From Pleurodeles waltl (lineage: Eukaryota; Chordata; Amphibia; Caudata; Salamandridae): 64,000 nt of DNA. The stretch spans positions 1,316,523,324 through 1,316,587,323 of the forward strand of contig NC_090444.1 in NCBI RefSeq assembly GCF_031143425.1, given 5' to 3'. Below the pieces are notes generated by a model. It saw only the letters and a program-made list of their open reading frames with translations. It did not search any database and had not been told where the DNA came from. Each line of letters begins with the position of its first letter. Within the stretch, counting starts at the first letter, position 1. Made by a program: the position numbers and the translations under genes. Below, in pieces: positions 31,591-44,210 of this stretch.

Positions 31591-33528
31591 CACACGTTGG
31601 TCTGGTTTGTAGTGGGTACCTAAGGTACTTACACCTTATACCAGGTCCAGTTATCCCTTACTAGTGAAATGTAGACAGTGTCTAGAAGCCAGGCTCTCTA
31701 GGGGTAGTGTGGATGAGCAGCCAAGGCCTAACTAGGAGACATGCAAAGCTCATGCAATACCACTATAGTCACACATTACTCACACACATGAAAGAAAGAA
31801 AATACAAAAATAAAGGTACTTTATTTTGGTGACACAAATGCCAAAAATACTTTAGAGACTATACTCTCTTAGGAGGGAAGTAATATACACAGTATATACA
31901 TTAGAATGCAGTAATAGCTGTAAAAACAGTTAGAAAACAGTAAAAATAGTGAAAATCACAATAGTTAGAAATGGGCCTAGGGGGAACACAAACCATATAC
32001 TAAGAAAGTGGAATGAGAAAGTCGATTTCACATCTAGGCAAGTGTAGGTTGTAGAGGGGCACTGGGAGTGTAAGAAAACACCAAAAGTAAGGAATTGAAC
32101 CCACCCCAGAGCCCAGGAAAGCAGGAGTAAATCACAGTAAGTTTCATAGAACACACAAGAACACGTGATAGAAGATTTTGCAAGAACCACAAGAGACTGC
32201 AAGCAACCCATGATGGATTCCTGGACCTGAAGACCTGTGGAAGAAGGGGACCAAGTCCAAGAAGCACTGAAGAGTCCAGGGAGAACAGGAGCTCCTGCTA
32301 ACCCGGATGAAGGTGCAAAAGAAGAACCACTGGTGAAGAACAGTCAGTACTGCACCCAAGAAGACGGATGCAGGTTCCTGGTTGGTGCAGATGATGTCCC
32401 ACGCCAGATGGATGATTGCAGTCTGGTTTGTGTCGCTGGATTCCGGCAACAAGCCTTGGCACACGCATAGCACGCAGTTAGTGGAAAATGGAGCTGCCCA
32501 GGACCAGGAGGGACCTGGTGGCCTCTACCCATGTGGGGGAGACAGATGGGGCTCTCAGCAACTCAGAGCGCCCTCTGAAGACTAGGCAGCATGCCCTTAG
32601 TCCCACAGCATGGGGACAAAAAAGCTGCAAATGGAGGCCAATGCAGCACTACTCAAAGGGATCCCACGCCGTCGGAGAACCACTCAGGAAGCTGTGCATC
32701 ACAGGAAGAAGTGCTGGGGGCCGGAGCTGTGCTGTACACAAGGAACTTCGTGGAAGGTCGCACACAAGCCTTGGCAACTGCACATCACACGGTGCTTGGG
32801 TTTACTGTTTTGCATGGGAAGGCAAGCTCTTACCTCCACCAAAATTCGACAGCTGGACTTCAGGACCATCGGGACCACTTCAGTCCACCACTCGTGTTGC
32901 TGGATCCATGCACTTCTTCAAGAAAGGGGACCCAAGCCACTGGTCGTCGCTGTAGAGGGGTGTCTACTGAAGCAGGGAAGTGACTCCTTCACTTCAAGGG
33001 AGATTCCTCATTCTTCTGCTATAGGATGAAGAGAGGCAGTCCTCTGAGGATGCACGACCTGGAAACAGTTGCAATTGATGGCAGGAGCTGAAGATACAAT
33101 GTTGCAAAAGTTGTTTTTGCTTCTTTGTTGCAGTGTGTAGAGTTCCTGGAGGGTCCAGATGCAGTTTTGTCAGTAGAAGGTGAAGTAAAGGATGCAGAGG
33201 ATTCCTGCTGGAGTCCTGCAATCCGAATCTGAGGAAGCACCCAGAGGAGAGACCTTAAATAGCTCTGAAAGGGAGATGTTAGGGTTTGTGCACAGCAAAG
33301 AGCATGTCCCCTCTCACTGCACTAGTGGGTTCTGTAATAGCTCCCTTTTAAACTTACTATTGAAAGCCTTTCTTGTTATCTCACCTCCCCCCCCCCCCCT
33401 AGGCTTCTGTGTATGTTGTTTAATGTGCTGTTTTGTTTACACATTGGGCCTTGCTTTTACCAAGGCTTCTTTAAAACACTCCTCTCTAGGCCATGTGTTA
33501 ATTTAACTCATTTGCATAATAACTGAAA

Positions 33529-33647
33529 CTCTGCACACCTTTCAAGAACATGTGCAGCATGTGAGGACCACACCCAGCTCTTCAAACCACACCCAGCTCT
33601 GCATACCTTTCAGGAACATGTGCAGCATGTGAGGACCACACCCAGCC
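33529..33647 (+). repeat. 68-bp direct repeat upstream of the TATA box
   Basis: CTCTGCACACCTTTCA and CTCTGCATACCTTTCA, each followed by GAACATGTGCAGCATGTGAG, start at 33529 and 33597. Confidence 0.85.
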
Positions 33648-33652
33648 CTGTC

Positions 33653-33660
33653 TATAAAAG
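33653..33660 (+). promoter_or_regulatory. TATA box (TATAAAAG)
   Basis: TATAAAAG follows the tandem repeat and precedes a GC-rich stretch; a good core-promoter candidate for the inserted element. Confidence 0.55.
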
Positions 33661-35863
33661 GCAGCCCCCGAGCCTCACCCAGTGCTTGTGCTCGTCTACC
33701 TCCCGCTTACCTGAGGACAGATCCCTCGGCGCTGGCACTCCTGCTCTCTACAGACTTTCATTGGCTTCAATGGGCGCAGCTGTTGGCTCTTCCTTTTTCC
33801 GGTTTTCGGTTCCTCCTTGCCTCAGCCTCTCTCCTACAAGCAACCTGCAAAAGAGAAAGAAGACAAGGTTAGACTGATCAGTATCTCTTGCCAGCAACAA
33901 GTAAGTGCAAAACTTTTATTACCTGAAATAACTTTGACAACAATTTCTGGATTCGTGTATAGACAATTTGAAACAAGATACCTTCCATGAACATTGTGAT
34001 TCAAACTCTTTGTTACAAGAATACTTTGCGGAACTTTGTGAAGCAAACATTTTTTTTATGGAACTTTTAAGAATCGAACCGTGGAAACCATTAACAGCAA
34101 GGCAAACAGTAAATCAAGGACTTGCACAAATTACATGCTGTATTTTGACGTAAAAGTACAGTATTTGTTTTATAAAAGATTCTGGGAATATGGGAAAAGT
34201 GAGTCTGCTATTGGCAATTTAGGCTTTAGTTATATTAAGATGAATGTTTGATATTGATAATTCTGATAACGGTATTTGTTTAATGTTTTAGAAGCTTTAG
34301 AGTAATAGAAAGCACATCCCAGAGCAGTAACACATTCCAAACCTGGAAACTAGAGACCAGGATCCAAGAGGTACTTTTAGAAGAAAATTTCTAATAAATA
34401 AAGGGATAGTCAGGAACCCAGTTTGGAATAGGATGTACTTATCTGTTCTTTGTTTATGTTTCATTAGGCACCAGTTTCTACAGAAGTCAGAGAGGGCCGC
34501 AGATTTGTGCAGCACTTCAACAGTGGAAACGCAAGAACGCTGTTGTCTCTTTATTTTATTTTATCCACTTCCCCCCTTCCCTTGAGCTTCTGTTCTTAGT
34601 GCACTGTTTTAAAAACTAGTGTGCTGGAACAAGCAGTTTCAGGGTGGGGTCGGATTGTCTTCAACCTCCATCAGAACTGAACAAGGACTCAGGTGAGCTG
34701 GGCTTTGAGAGGAGATTGGTCAACTTCACAGGTAAGTACCTATCAGGGGAGGGCTCTGACATCACCTGCTGGCACTGGCCACGCAGATGCTCTCAGAGTG
34801 CCCCACCACCTTGGAATCCAAGATGGCAAAACCCAGGGACACTCTGGAGGAGCTCTGGGCACCACCCCTGGGGTGGTGATGGACAGGGGATTGGTCACTC
34901 TCCTTTCCTTTGTCCAGTTTTACACCAGAGCAGGGACTGGGGGTCCCTGAACCGGTGTAGACTGGATTATGCAAGGAGGGCATCATGTGTGCCCTTCAAA
35001 GCCTTTCCAGAGGCTCTGGGAGGCTACCCCTCCCATGCCTGTAATACCTATTTCCAAAGGGACAGGGTGTAACACTCCTTTCCCAAAGGAGATGCTTTGT
35101 TCTGCCTTCATGGGCTCGAGCTGCTTGAGCAACAGAAGGGCAGAAACCTGTATGTGAGGTAGCAGCAGCTGGGGCTGCCTGGAAAACCTCAGAAGGCTGG
35201 TGGAGCCCCCAGAGTGCATGGAATTCTACAACCAATGTTGGAATCAGCATTGGGGTATAATTCCAAGAAGTTAGACACCTTACATGGCCATATTCGGAAT
35301 TACCATTGTGAAGCTGGACATAGGTATTGACCTATGGCCAGTGCACGCGTGAAATGGTGCTCCTGTACTCACGAAGTCCAGGAAAATGGTTGTGGATGAC
35401 GTGGGGGCACCTCTGCTAGTGCAGGGGTGCCCTCACACACAGGTACGCTGCACCCAGCCTTCAGGGTTGGAAGGCCTGGTTTATGGGTGACATCTAAGTG
35501 ACCTGGTGCAGTGTAAATGGCTGTGAAAGGGTGCATGCACAATTTCATACAGGCTGCAATGGCAGTCCTGTAGAAGCCTTTACATGGGCTCCCTATGGGT
35601 TGCAAAAGTAATACCGCAGCCCATAGGGATCCCCTTGAACCCCAATGCCCTGGGTATTTAAGTACCATATACTAGGGACTTATAAGGGGTGTCCAGTATG
35701 CCAATTTGGGATGAAATGCTGGGCTACCAGTATACAGTGACACATTTAGAGGTGAGAGAGCATAAGCACTGGGGTCCTGGTTAGCAGGATCCCAGTGACA
35801 CAAACACACTGACATCAGGCAGAAATTGGGGGTAACATGCCAAAAAGAGGGTACTTTCCTACA

Positions 35864-36312
35864 ATGCTCCACCTGTAAAGGGGCCACCGACAGAAGTATG
35901 GGCTGTGTGCCTGACAATCTATGGCTCCTCGATGGGGGGGGCGCATGACCCCTTCCTCACACTTATATAGCCCCAGGGCTGGAAGTCCATGACAGACTCC
36001 CTTCATTATTTAAAATTAGCCTTGGGGAAGTTGCAGTCCCTGGGGCTGCAGGGGGGCTGCACGACCCCCCCGAATTCATTATATATTAAACCCTGGGGAG
36101 GCGTGGTCCCCAGGGCTGCGGGGCTGCATGTCCCCCTGCATTCATAGTGAATGAAGCCCCAGGGTGGTGACAGCACCCAGGGCATGGGCGGGCCCAATGG
36201 GCCCATCCTCACACGAATAATAATCCCCGGGGAGGTGGTGGTTTCCGGGGCATAAAAATGCCCTAGGACGGGAGCCCCCTGCACCCCCTCCTTTATTTTA
36301 GCATGTCCCTGG
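35864..36312. repeat. LTR remnant followed by GC-rich ~75-90 bp tandem repeat
   Basis: 35864-35900 continues the LTR broken at 31590. From about 35920 to 36290 a diverged repeat of the type CCCTGGGGAGG...GTCCCCAGGGCTGC...GAATTCATTATAT recurs three to four times. No gene seen. Confidence 0.6.
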
Positions 36313-38685
36313 TGTAGGACGCTGGCCCTCTACGTAGTGTGCAAAGCTAGGCACACTGTGCAGGGGGGCCAGGCAACCACACGTTAGTTTACAGGGATAA
36401 AAACTAGACCACCTAATGCTCTAATTTTTATGGTAGCTTGGTCGAGCAGTTAGGCTAATCTTGGAGAAGTGTAAAGCATTTGTTGTACTCACAGCATCAA
36501 TAAATGAGATCACACACTCAAAGAAATAACGCGAGACCAAGTTACAGAAATACTTCAGATTTTTATAAAGGTTTTAAGACCAAGATCATCCAGATCAGGT
36601 AAGTACTTTTTAAGTTATTCACACCAAATCAGGCAATGAATTAACCAGTATCTCCTTTTGCGTTCCCTGGACCGGCTGGAGAAGTCCAGGTGACTCCCAG
36701 TTCTGGCTGGAGTAGCTGCTGAAGTTGGATGGAGCTGGTGCCAGGTCACAGCGGGGAACTAGTTGGAAAAGCACTGCACAGACGAACTTAAATGTAAGTC
36801 CATTGGGTCCCTTTGTGATGAGGTCGCAAGGGGTGGGAACCCTTAGAGCAAAGCTGTATCTTTGGTGCAGGGCACAGGGCAGCCAGGTGCACAGCAAATC
36901 AGTGAGCTAGGAGCTGTGCGCAAAGGTGCTCTTGGAAGCAGGAGGTAGGTCACTTTGAGGGTCTCTTGCAGATCAATAGAAGCACTCTGATTGGAGGTCC
37001 AGGTGGTTCCTGAAGTCCTTGTCTTGGGCTTCCTCGTGGTCCTTTTTTGAAGTCCAGAATGGACTGTCCCTCTGGGTGTCTGACATGAGGTGACCAGTAC
37101 CTAGGGCTATTGCATGGTCTGGCCACTAGAGGGTGCAGTGCCACCAAATGTGGCACACTTTTAGGTTTTGCCCTCAGGGTCTGAGGGGCAAAGTTTGGTC
37201 TGGCTGTGGCATCCGGTTCCTTAGTCAGAAGCTGGTAAGTGAAGTTGCCTTCGCTGGGTCTTTGATTCCTTGGTGTCGCAGACTCAGGAGGGAGATCTTT
37301 GGCAGTTTTTAAAGAGTAGAGGTCCTCTGGGGGTTTGTAGATTCTGTCTGACGTTCCAGCAACCCGACAGCAGCGATTTTCAAGTCTTGGGAGCAGCAGG
37401 CAGGGTTTGGTGCCTTTTTTTGGTAGAACAGGACTTCAGTTCTCAAGCCTTGGGTCTTCTTTGTTTCTGGTCTTCTTTTGTCCTTAAAATCTGATTTCCT
37501 GGTCTAGGGGTGCCCACTCAATGTTGTATTTAGTTGACATTTTATGAGGTACGTTTAGGTGACCAATGGATAATCTACCTTAGGTGGCTACATCCACTTA
37601 ATGCCCACCTCCTGTGGGCAGAGGTCACTTCCCTACACCTCAGTGGCTATTTTCCTTCCATACAAAATGGAGGAAAATGAAATGTAGAGGTCACCTTGCA
37701 AGCAACACCTTAGGGGTGGTGCAAGCCATGGTTGACCTCCACCTACCCTTTGACTGTTTGCCCACTGTTGCTCCCACCAAAAGTGGGGGTTTGCAATGGG
37801 GGCGGCCATCTGCTGCTAGCAGCAGGCCTAGGGGGGCGAGTTTCAAGGGTGCAGTATGCACTTTGAATCTCACCAGCAGTGCATTGCACAACCCTGGAAG
37901 GGCTTTGTTATGAATCCCAGAGAGCAGGATCTCTCACCGAAGGGATTCAGAATCTTGTCTGGGGATGGCAGGCTGGTTGTGACCGGCCAGCAACCATGCC
38001 AGGGCAGTTAGCTTTTGCAGAGGGCACCTCTAAGGTGACCTCTGGGTACCTTTTGGATTTATCATTCCGAGTTGTTGGATACCAAACAACCCCGAGTTGA
38101 GGGTAGCAATCATGTAGCTGTGAAACTCGTACTGACCAGTGTTCAACACATGCATTAAAATGACTGCTGTGTTCACTTACTATGTCCCAGGTTTAGTAAG
38201 GACACAGTAAGGGCTCATGCAGCTATGCCCACACATACCATATAGAGCACCCTGTCGTAGAGCTGGAAGGCCTGCCAAAGGGGTGACTTACCTAAAGTGC
38301 ATGTAGTGTATAGTGGACAGGGTGCACAGGCTGTATGCCATGTCGAGTTTGCTTTTTAGGATTGTATCACAACACTCATCTTACAATGGCAGTGTTGGGT
38401 GCTTCTGGATGCATGGCCCTATCAGGTAGCACAATCTGTGCTGCTGCCCTCAGGGAGCCTACCCTTAGTACCCCATGTCCTGGGTGCCTAAGTACCATTT
38501 ACTAGGGACTTACAGTGGCAGCTAAAGGTGTTTACAATTGTGCCAATGCATTACAACAGTTTTAGGGAAAGAGATCTGGCCCAGGGAACCTGGTTAGTAG
38601 GGGCCCTGGGTACTAACAACTTTGAGGCTACATCACATACCAGGCAAAAGTGGGGGCTAACCATGATATGGGGCCTTTTCGCACA
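36313..38685 (-). repeat. 3' LTR of the Gmr1-like gypsy element
   Basis: Spans TGTAGGACGCTGG to CCTTTTCGCACA. It is homologous along its length to 41805-44210, and the two enclose a minus-strand pol. The inverted ends are TGTGCG...CCTACA on the minus strand. Visible substitutions and length difference (2373 against 2406 bp) indicate an old insertion. The open frames inside carry no known motif. Confidence 0.85.
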
Positions 38686-39887
38686 GTAAACCCCGCAAAT
38701 GAAAGAGGATGAGACTACCCTTTTCCTAGTGAGTCTTTATGATTTAAGTGGAAGAACCTGGAAAGGCCATCTGCATTGGCATGGGCAGCCCCAGGTCTGT
38801 GTTCCACTTCAAAGTCCATTCCCTGTAGGGAAACGGACCACCTAAGCAGTTTGGTGGTTTCCCCCTTTCATATGTTATAACCATCTGAGATGCCTGTGGT
38901 CAGTCGTAACTATGAAGTGAGAGCCAAACAGGTATGCCTCAGCTTCTTCAGGGCCCAAACCACAGCAAAGGCTTCCCTCATTATGGCACTCCGTTTTTGT
39001 TCCCAAGGGAGTAGTCTTCTGCTTATAAAAGCAACAGGCTGGTCATGTCGATCATTATTTTAATGGGCTAGGACTACTCCTACCCCCAGTTCAGAGGCAT
39101 CCATTTGGATAATAAACTGTCTGGAGTAATCTGGAGCTTGTTGGGCTGGAAGAGAGCACATAGATTCTTAAGAGAGTCAAAGGCTGTTTGACAACTCACT
39201 GTCCAGTAATCTTTTTGGGCATTTTCTTGTGGGTTAGTTCTGTGAGGGGGGCAACTATGGTGCCATACTCCTTCACAAATCTCCTATAGTATCTAGTCAG
39301 GCCAAGAAATGCCCTGACCTGAGTCTGGGTTGTGGGAGCTTCAAAGCCAGAATGGTTTGAATCTTGGGTTGGAGAGGTTGCACTTGGCCGCCACCAACCA
39401 GGTAGCACAAGTAAACAACTTTTCCCTGCCCTATCTGGTGCGTACTTGGCTTGATAGTGAGGCGTACCTTCTGCAGAGCCTCAAGGACCTTCCCTAGGTG
39501 GATGAAGTGATCCTGCCAGGTGGAACTATAGACACCTATGTCATCATGGTAAGCTGCACTAAAGGATTCCAGTCCAGCGAGGACTTGGTTCACCAACCTC
39601 TGGAAGGTGGCAGGTGCATTCTTTAGTCCAAAGGGCATAACAGTGAACTGATAATTCCCACTAGGAACACAGGATGCTGACCTCTCTTTTGCTCTTGGGG
39701 TCAGGCAATTCTGCCAGTACTCTGTTGTCAAATCAAAAGTACTGAGACATGTGGTAGCCCCTAGTCTGTCAATGAGTACATCAGCTCTTTCGAATTGGAT
39801 AAGCATCAGTTTGTATTACAGAATTGAGGCCCTAGTAACCCACACCAAACCTCATCTCTTTGTCGCTCCTTTTGAGTAAGGTTTGGG
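38686..39887 (-). pseudogene. RT (main part) and RNase H of the Gmr1-like element
   Basis: On the minus strand: RADVLIDRLGATTCLSTFDL, FTVMPFGLKNAPATFQRLVN, AAYHDDIGVYSS (Y-x-D-D box as YHDD), KVVYLCYLVGGGQVQPL, VRAFLGLTRYYRRFVKEYGT, then RNase H with FIIQMDASELGVGVVLAH (about 39120), PVAFISRRLLPWE, REAFAVVWALKKLR and HANADGLSRF (about 38760). RNase H comes last before the 3' LTR, not integrase, which agrees with the Gmr1 order. Several frame breaks (about 39300, 39196, 38900). Its N-terminus is separated by a LINE fragment. Confidence 0.87.
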
Positions 39888-40550
39888 GACCACGCACGCA
39901 ACCTTGGTTTCATCCTCGACTCATCCCTCTCCATGTCAAAACATCTCCTCCTCCTGCTACAACACCCTCTGCATGCTCCGCCCGGATCTACAAGTGGATC
40001 ACGACCAAAACAAGAACAGTGACACAGGACCTCGTCAGCAGCAGGCTTGACTACGGCAACGTACTCTACGCAGGTATCCCGACCAAGCACCTGCAACACC
40101 ACCAACGCATCTAAAACGCCTCAGCCCGACTAATCCTCAATGTGCCCTGCCGCAACCACATCACCCCCCCACCTGAGAAACCTTCACTGGCTCCCCGTCA
40201 ACAAGAGGATCACCCACGCACACAAAGCACTCCACAACACTGGGCCAGCCTACCTGAACAACAGACTCAGCTTCTACACCCCCACCCGACAGCTCTGCTC
40301 CGCCAACCTCGCCCTCGCCGTCGTCCCCCGCATCCACGAAAATCCTCCGGCGGCAGATCCTTCTCCTACCTCGTCGCCTAGACCTGGAACACCCTCCCTA
40401 CCAACCTAAGACAGATCCTACACCTGCTCACCTTCAGAAGAGACCTCAAGACCTGGCTCTTCGAGCAGTAGCAGCACCCCCCCCCCAGCGCCTTGAGACC
40501 CTCGCGGGTATGTAGTGCGCTTTACAAATATAATGATTGATTGACTGGGC
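39888..40550 (+). mobile_element. L2-like LINE 3' fragment inserted in RT
   Basis: The plus strand reads SRLDYGNVLYAGIP, LRNLHWLPVNKRITH, AHKALHNTGPAYLNNRL and FRRDLKTWLFEQ, the C-terminus of an L2/CR1-group ORF2. A short 3' end follows: GTAGTGCGCTTTACAAATAT and a TGATTGATTGAC tail. It interrupts the RT of the Gmr1-like element between the WAS block (40551) and the ADVLIDRLG block. Confidence 0.82.
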
Positions 40551-41804
40551 TAGCCCAGGGAATTTCTGAGGGTTTAATGACACCCAAATCCAACATATTT
40601 TTTACTTCAACTTGTATGCTCTCCCTGACATGGTCTGACTGTCTGCACATTTTGTTTTTGACATGCTAGCTGTCACCAGTGTCTACATCATGGGTACACC
40701 ACTCAGTCTTTACAGGGGTTAAGGAGAATAATTCTGCTGAGGACTTGCCTGCAATCAGCCTGCTGTTGTTCTGTGAGGGTGTTTGACAAGACTGCTCAAT
40801 CCACAGAACATCTTGTGGGTTGCGGGAAAGGAGATCCGGGAGAGGTTCACTCTTTTCTTCCTGACCCTCATCTGTAACCATGAGCATGGTCACATCAGCT
40901 GCATCATAATAGGGATTTAGGCGGTTGAGATGGATAATTCTTGTTGGGTTTTTGCAACTGACTAAGTCAACCAAGTAGGTGACTTCTCCTTTCTTCACAA
41001 GAATTTGATAGGACCCAGAACAAGTGTGATGGAGAGCCCTTGGAGCAACCGGCTCCAACACCCAAACTTTCTGCCCTGGTTGGAACTCAACCGTAGCAGC
41101 TTTTTGGTCATACAAAAGCTTTTGGAGCTCTTGGCTGGCCTGAAGAGTTTGACTGGCTTTCTCCATGTACTCTGCCATTCTTGAACATAGGCGAAGTACA
41201 CAGTCCACAATGTCTTGCTTGGGTTCTTTGAGAGGCTTCGCCCAGCCTTTCCTTACTAGACGTAGTGGTCCCCTGACTGGATACACAAACAAAAGTTCAA
41301 ATGGAGAGAATCCCACTCCCTTTTGGGGCACCTTCCTGTAGGCAAATAGCAGACATGGAAGGAAGGCATCCCATCTCCTTCTGACTTTTTCAGGGAGTCC
41401 TCCAATCATGTCTTTTAGGGTTTGGTTAAATCTTTCAACCAACCCATTTGTTTGAGTATGGTATGGGGTAGTGAAATAATAAGTCACACCATATTCCTTC
41501 CACAAATGTTTTAGTATGCAGACATGAAGTTTGAACCTCTGTCCGATACTACCTCCTTAGGGAACCCTACTCTGGTAAAAATACCCAGGAGAGCTTTTGC
41601 CACTGCAAGAGCAGTAATGGTCCTAAGGGGTATAGCCTCAGGATATCTAGTGGCATGATCCACTACCACTAGTATGTATCTGTGTCCTGATGCTGTTTGG
41701 GGATCAAGGGGACAACAATGTCCACCACTGCCCTCTGAAAAAGGAACGGCAACCACAGGCAGTGGCATTAAGGAGCCCTTTAAGTGTCCTCCTTCCACAC
41801 TAAA
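40551..41804 (-). pseudogene. Integrase joined to the RT leader (Gmr1-like gypsy)
   Basis: Minus strand from 41804: a truncated integrase core with HRYILVVVDHATRYPEAIPL (first Asp, about 41680) and KEVVSDRGSNFMSA (second, about 41530). A 279-residue open frame (41505-40666) follows, with HTQTNGLVERFNQTLKDMIG (third, Glu), the integrase C-terminal domain (VEFQPGQKVWVLEP, IIHLNRLNPYYD), and then, in the same frame, LFSLTPVKTEWCTHDVDTGD, the leader of RT. After one TAG the frame goes on with VKNMLDLGVIKPSE, the start of RT. Integrase therefore lies upstream of RT, as in Gmr1-type Ty3/gypsy elements. Gag, protease and the integrase zinc finger are missing: the core abuts the LTR. Confidence 0.87.
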
Positions 41805-44210
41805 TGTAGGAGGCTGACCCTCTATGTAGTGTGCAAAGCTAGGCACACTGTGCCGGGGGTCCAGGCAGCCACTTGTTGGTTTACAGGGGTAAAAACTAGA
41901 CCACCTAATGCTTTAATTTTATGGTAGCTTGGTTGAGCAGTTAGTCTCATCTTGGAGAAACGCAAAGCATTTGCTGTACTCACAGTATCAATAAATGAGA
42001 CCACACACTCAAAAGAATAACTCAAGATCAATTTACAAAAATACTTTTTTAAGACCAAGATCATGCAGATCAGGTAAGTACTTTTTAAGTTATGAATTTT
42101 AAAAGTTTTAATAAAGTTAGTTTTTTTGTGCATAATTACGCACCATGGGAATCAATGGAGAAATATGAGGAAAATTCACAGTAAATCAGGCAATGCATTT
42201 ACCAGTGTCTCCTTTTGCAGGTATATTGAGGTCATCGTTGGGTACCCTGGACCAGCTGAAGAAGTTCGGGTGACTCACGCTTCTGGCAAGAGCAGCTACA
42301 GAAGGTCGATGGAGCAGGTGCCAGGCCACTGCGGGGAAAAGCACTGAACAGGTGGACTTAAAAGTAAGATCAGTGGGTCCCCTTGGGTTGTCAAGTTTGC
42401 AAGAGGTGGGGGACCTTTGGAGCACAGCTGGATCTTCGGTGCAGGGCACAAGGCTGCCAGGTGCAGAGTGAATCGGTGAGCCATGAGCTGTACACAAAGG
42501 TGCCCTTGAAAGCAGGAGGTAGGTCACTTTGAGGGTCGCTTGCAGGTCAGTAGGGGCACTCTGGTAGGAGGTCCAGGTGGTTCCTGAAGTCCCTTGACTG
42601 GGGCTTCCTCCTGGTCCTTTTTCAGTCTGGAATGGACTGTCCTTCTGGGTGTTCAACTTGAGGTGAGCAGTACCTAGGCCTATTCCCTGGTCTGGCCACT
42701 GGAGGGGGCAGTTCCACCAAACTTGGCACACTGGTAGGTTTTGTCCTCACGATCCAACAAGCGGAATTTTGTCTGACTGCGGCATCTGGTTCCTTGGTTA
42801 GCAGCCAGTCAGTGAAGTGGCCTTCACTTGCTCTTTGGTTCCTTGGTGTTGCAGAGTGATGCCTTCACTCTGGAGGGAGATCTTTGGCCATCTTTGATGA
42901 ATGGAGGTCCTCTGGGGGTTTGTACAGTCTGCCCGATGTCGAGTCCTGTGTGCAGCAGGCAGGGTTTGACACCTTTTCTTGGTGCAGCAGGACTTCAGTT
43001 CTCCGCTGGTCTTCTTTTGTCCTTGGAATCTCATTTCTTGGTCTAGGGATGACCACTAAAACTGTATTTAGTAGGCACCTAGAGGTGACCAATGGCAGAG
43101 GTCACTTCCCTACACCCTCACTATACCTGATTGGCTATTTTCCTTCCATGCAAGATGGAGGAAAATGAAATGGAGAAGTCACCTTGCATGCAACACCTTA
43201 GGGGAGGAGCAAGCCAGGGCTGACCACTCCTCCTACCCTTTGTCTTTTTTCCCCACTGTTGCTCCCGCCAAAAGAGGGGTTTGCAATGGGGGTGACCATC
43301 TGCTGCTAGCAGCAGGCCTGAGTGTTGAGTTTCAAGGGCGGTATGCCCTTTGAAGCTCGCCAGCAGGGCAGTGCACATTCCTGAGGGAGGGGTTGTTAGC
43401 TCCTCCACCCAGAAATAGCTTTGTTATGAATCCCAAAGAGCTGGATCTCTCACCCCAGGGATACAGAATCTTGCCTGGTGGTGGCAGGCTGGTTGTGACC
43501 GGCCAGCAACCATTCCAGGGTAGGGTCCTCTAAGGTGACCCCTGTGTCCATTTTGGACTGAATCCAACACTAGTACCAGTTTGGATTTATCATTCTGAGT
43601 TGTTTGATACAAAACAACCCAGGGTTCAGGGTAGCCATCATTTAGCTGTGAAACTCGTACTGACCAGTATCCAGCACATGCATTAAAATGGCTGCCCTGT
43701 TCACTTACTATGTCCCAGGTTTAACAAGGACACAGTAGGGGCATATTGCTCATGCATTTATGCCCACACATACCATATATTGCACCCTGCCTTAGGACTG
43801 GAAGGCCTGCCAAAGGGGTGACTTACCTATAGTGCATGCAGTATACAGTGGACAGGGCACACAGGCTGTGTGCCATGTTGAGTTTGCCTTTTAGGATTGC
43901 ATTAGAACACTCAGCCTGCAATGGCAGTGCTGGGTACTTCTGGATGCATGGCCCTAGAGAGTGGCACAATCTGTGCTGCTCCCCTCAGGGGCCTACCCTT
44001 AGTACCCCATGCCCTGAGTACCCAAGTACCATTTATTAGGGACTTATAGTGGCAACTAAAGCTGTTGCCAATTGTGCCACTGCATCACAACAGTTTTATG
44101 AAAAGAGGGAACCTGGTTAGTAGGGGCCCTGGGCACTAACAACTTTGAGGCTACATTACATACCAGGCAAAAAGATGGGGCTAACCATGACAAAAGAGGC
44201 CTTTCTCACA
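41805..44210 (-). repeat. 5' LTR of the Gmr1-like gypsy element
   Basis: Partner of 36313-38685, from TGTAGGAGGCTGACC to CCTTTCTCACA. No primer-binding site is visible next to its inner edge, in line with loss of the gag-protease part. Confidence 0.85.

Larger units (their letters stand above)
33277..34649 (+). mobile_element. Unclassified insertion with an LTR-like promoter
   Basis: It begins near TGTTAGGGTTTGTG and has a C-rich run (33386-33400), a 68-bp tandem repeat just upstream of a TATA box, and a possible LTR end CTCCTACA near 33840. This is the layout of a retroviral or retrotransposon U3-R-U5. The rest (33840-34640) is non-coding as far as I can read. Boundaries are approximate and the family is unknown. 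Confidence 0.45.
31591..35863 (-). mobile_element. Reverse copy of the long LTR family, itself split by an insertion
   Basis: The right end GGGTACTTTCCTACA (35863) is the reverse complement of the start of the solo LTR at 5426. The left part (31591-33276) corresponds to its 3' half, including AATAAAGGTACTTTATTTT. Homology runs 31591-33276 and about 34650-35863; the piece between is foreign. It interrupts an LTR fragment of another family (see 31377). Confidence 0.75.

Noticed and set aside
32488..33029. Overlapping plus-strand open frames of 130-155 residues
   Set aside because: They lie inside the reversed long LTR, three frames open at once, no motif, no matching frame in the other LTR copy.
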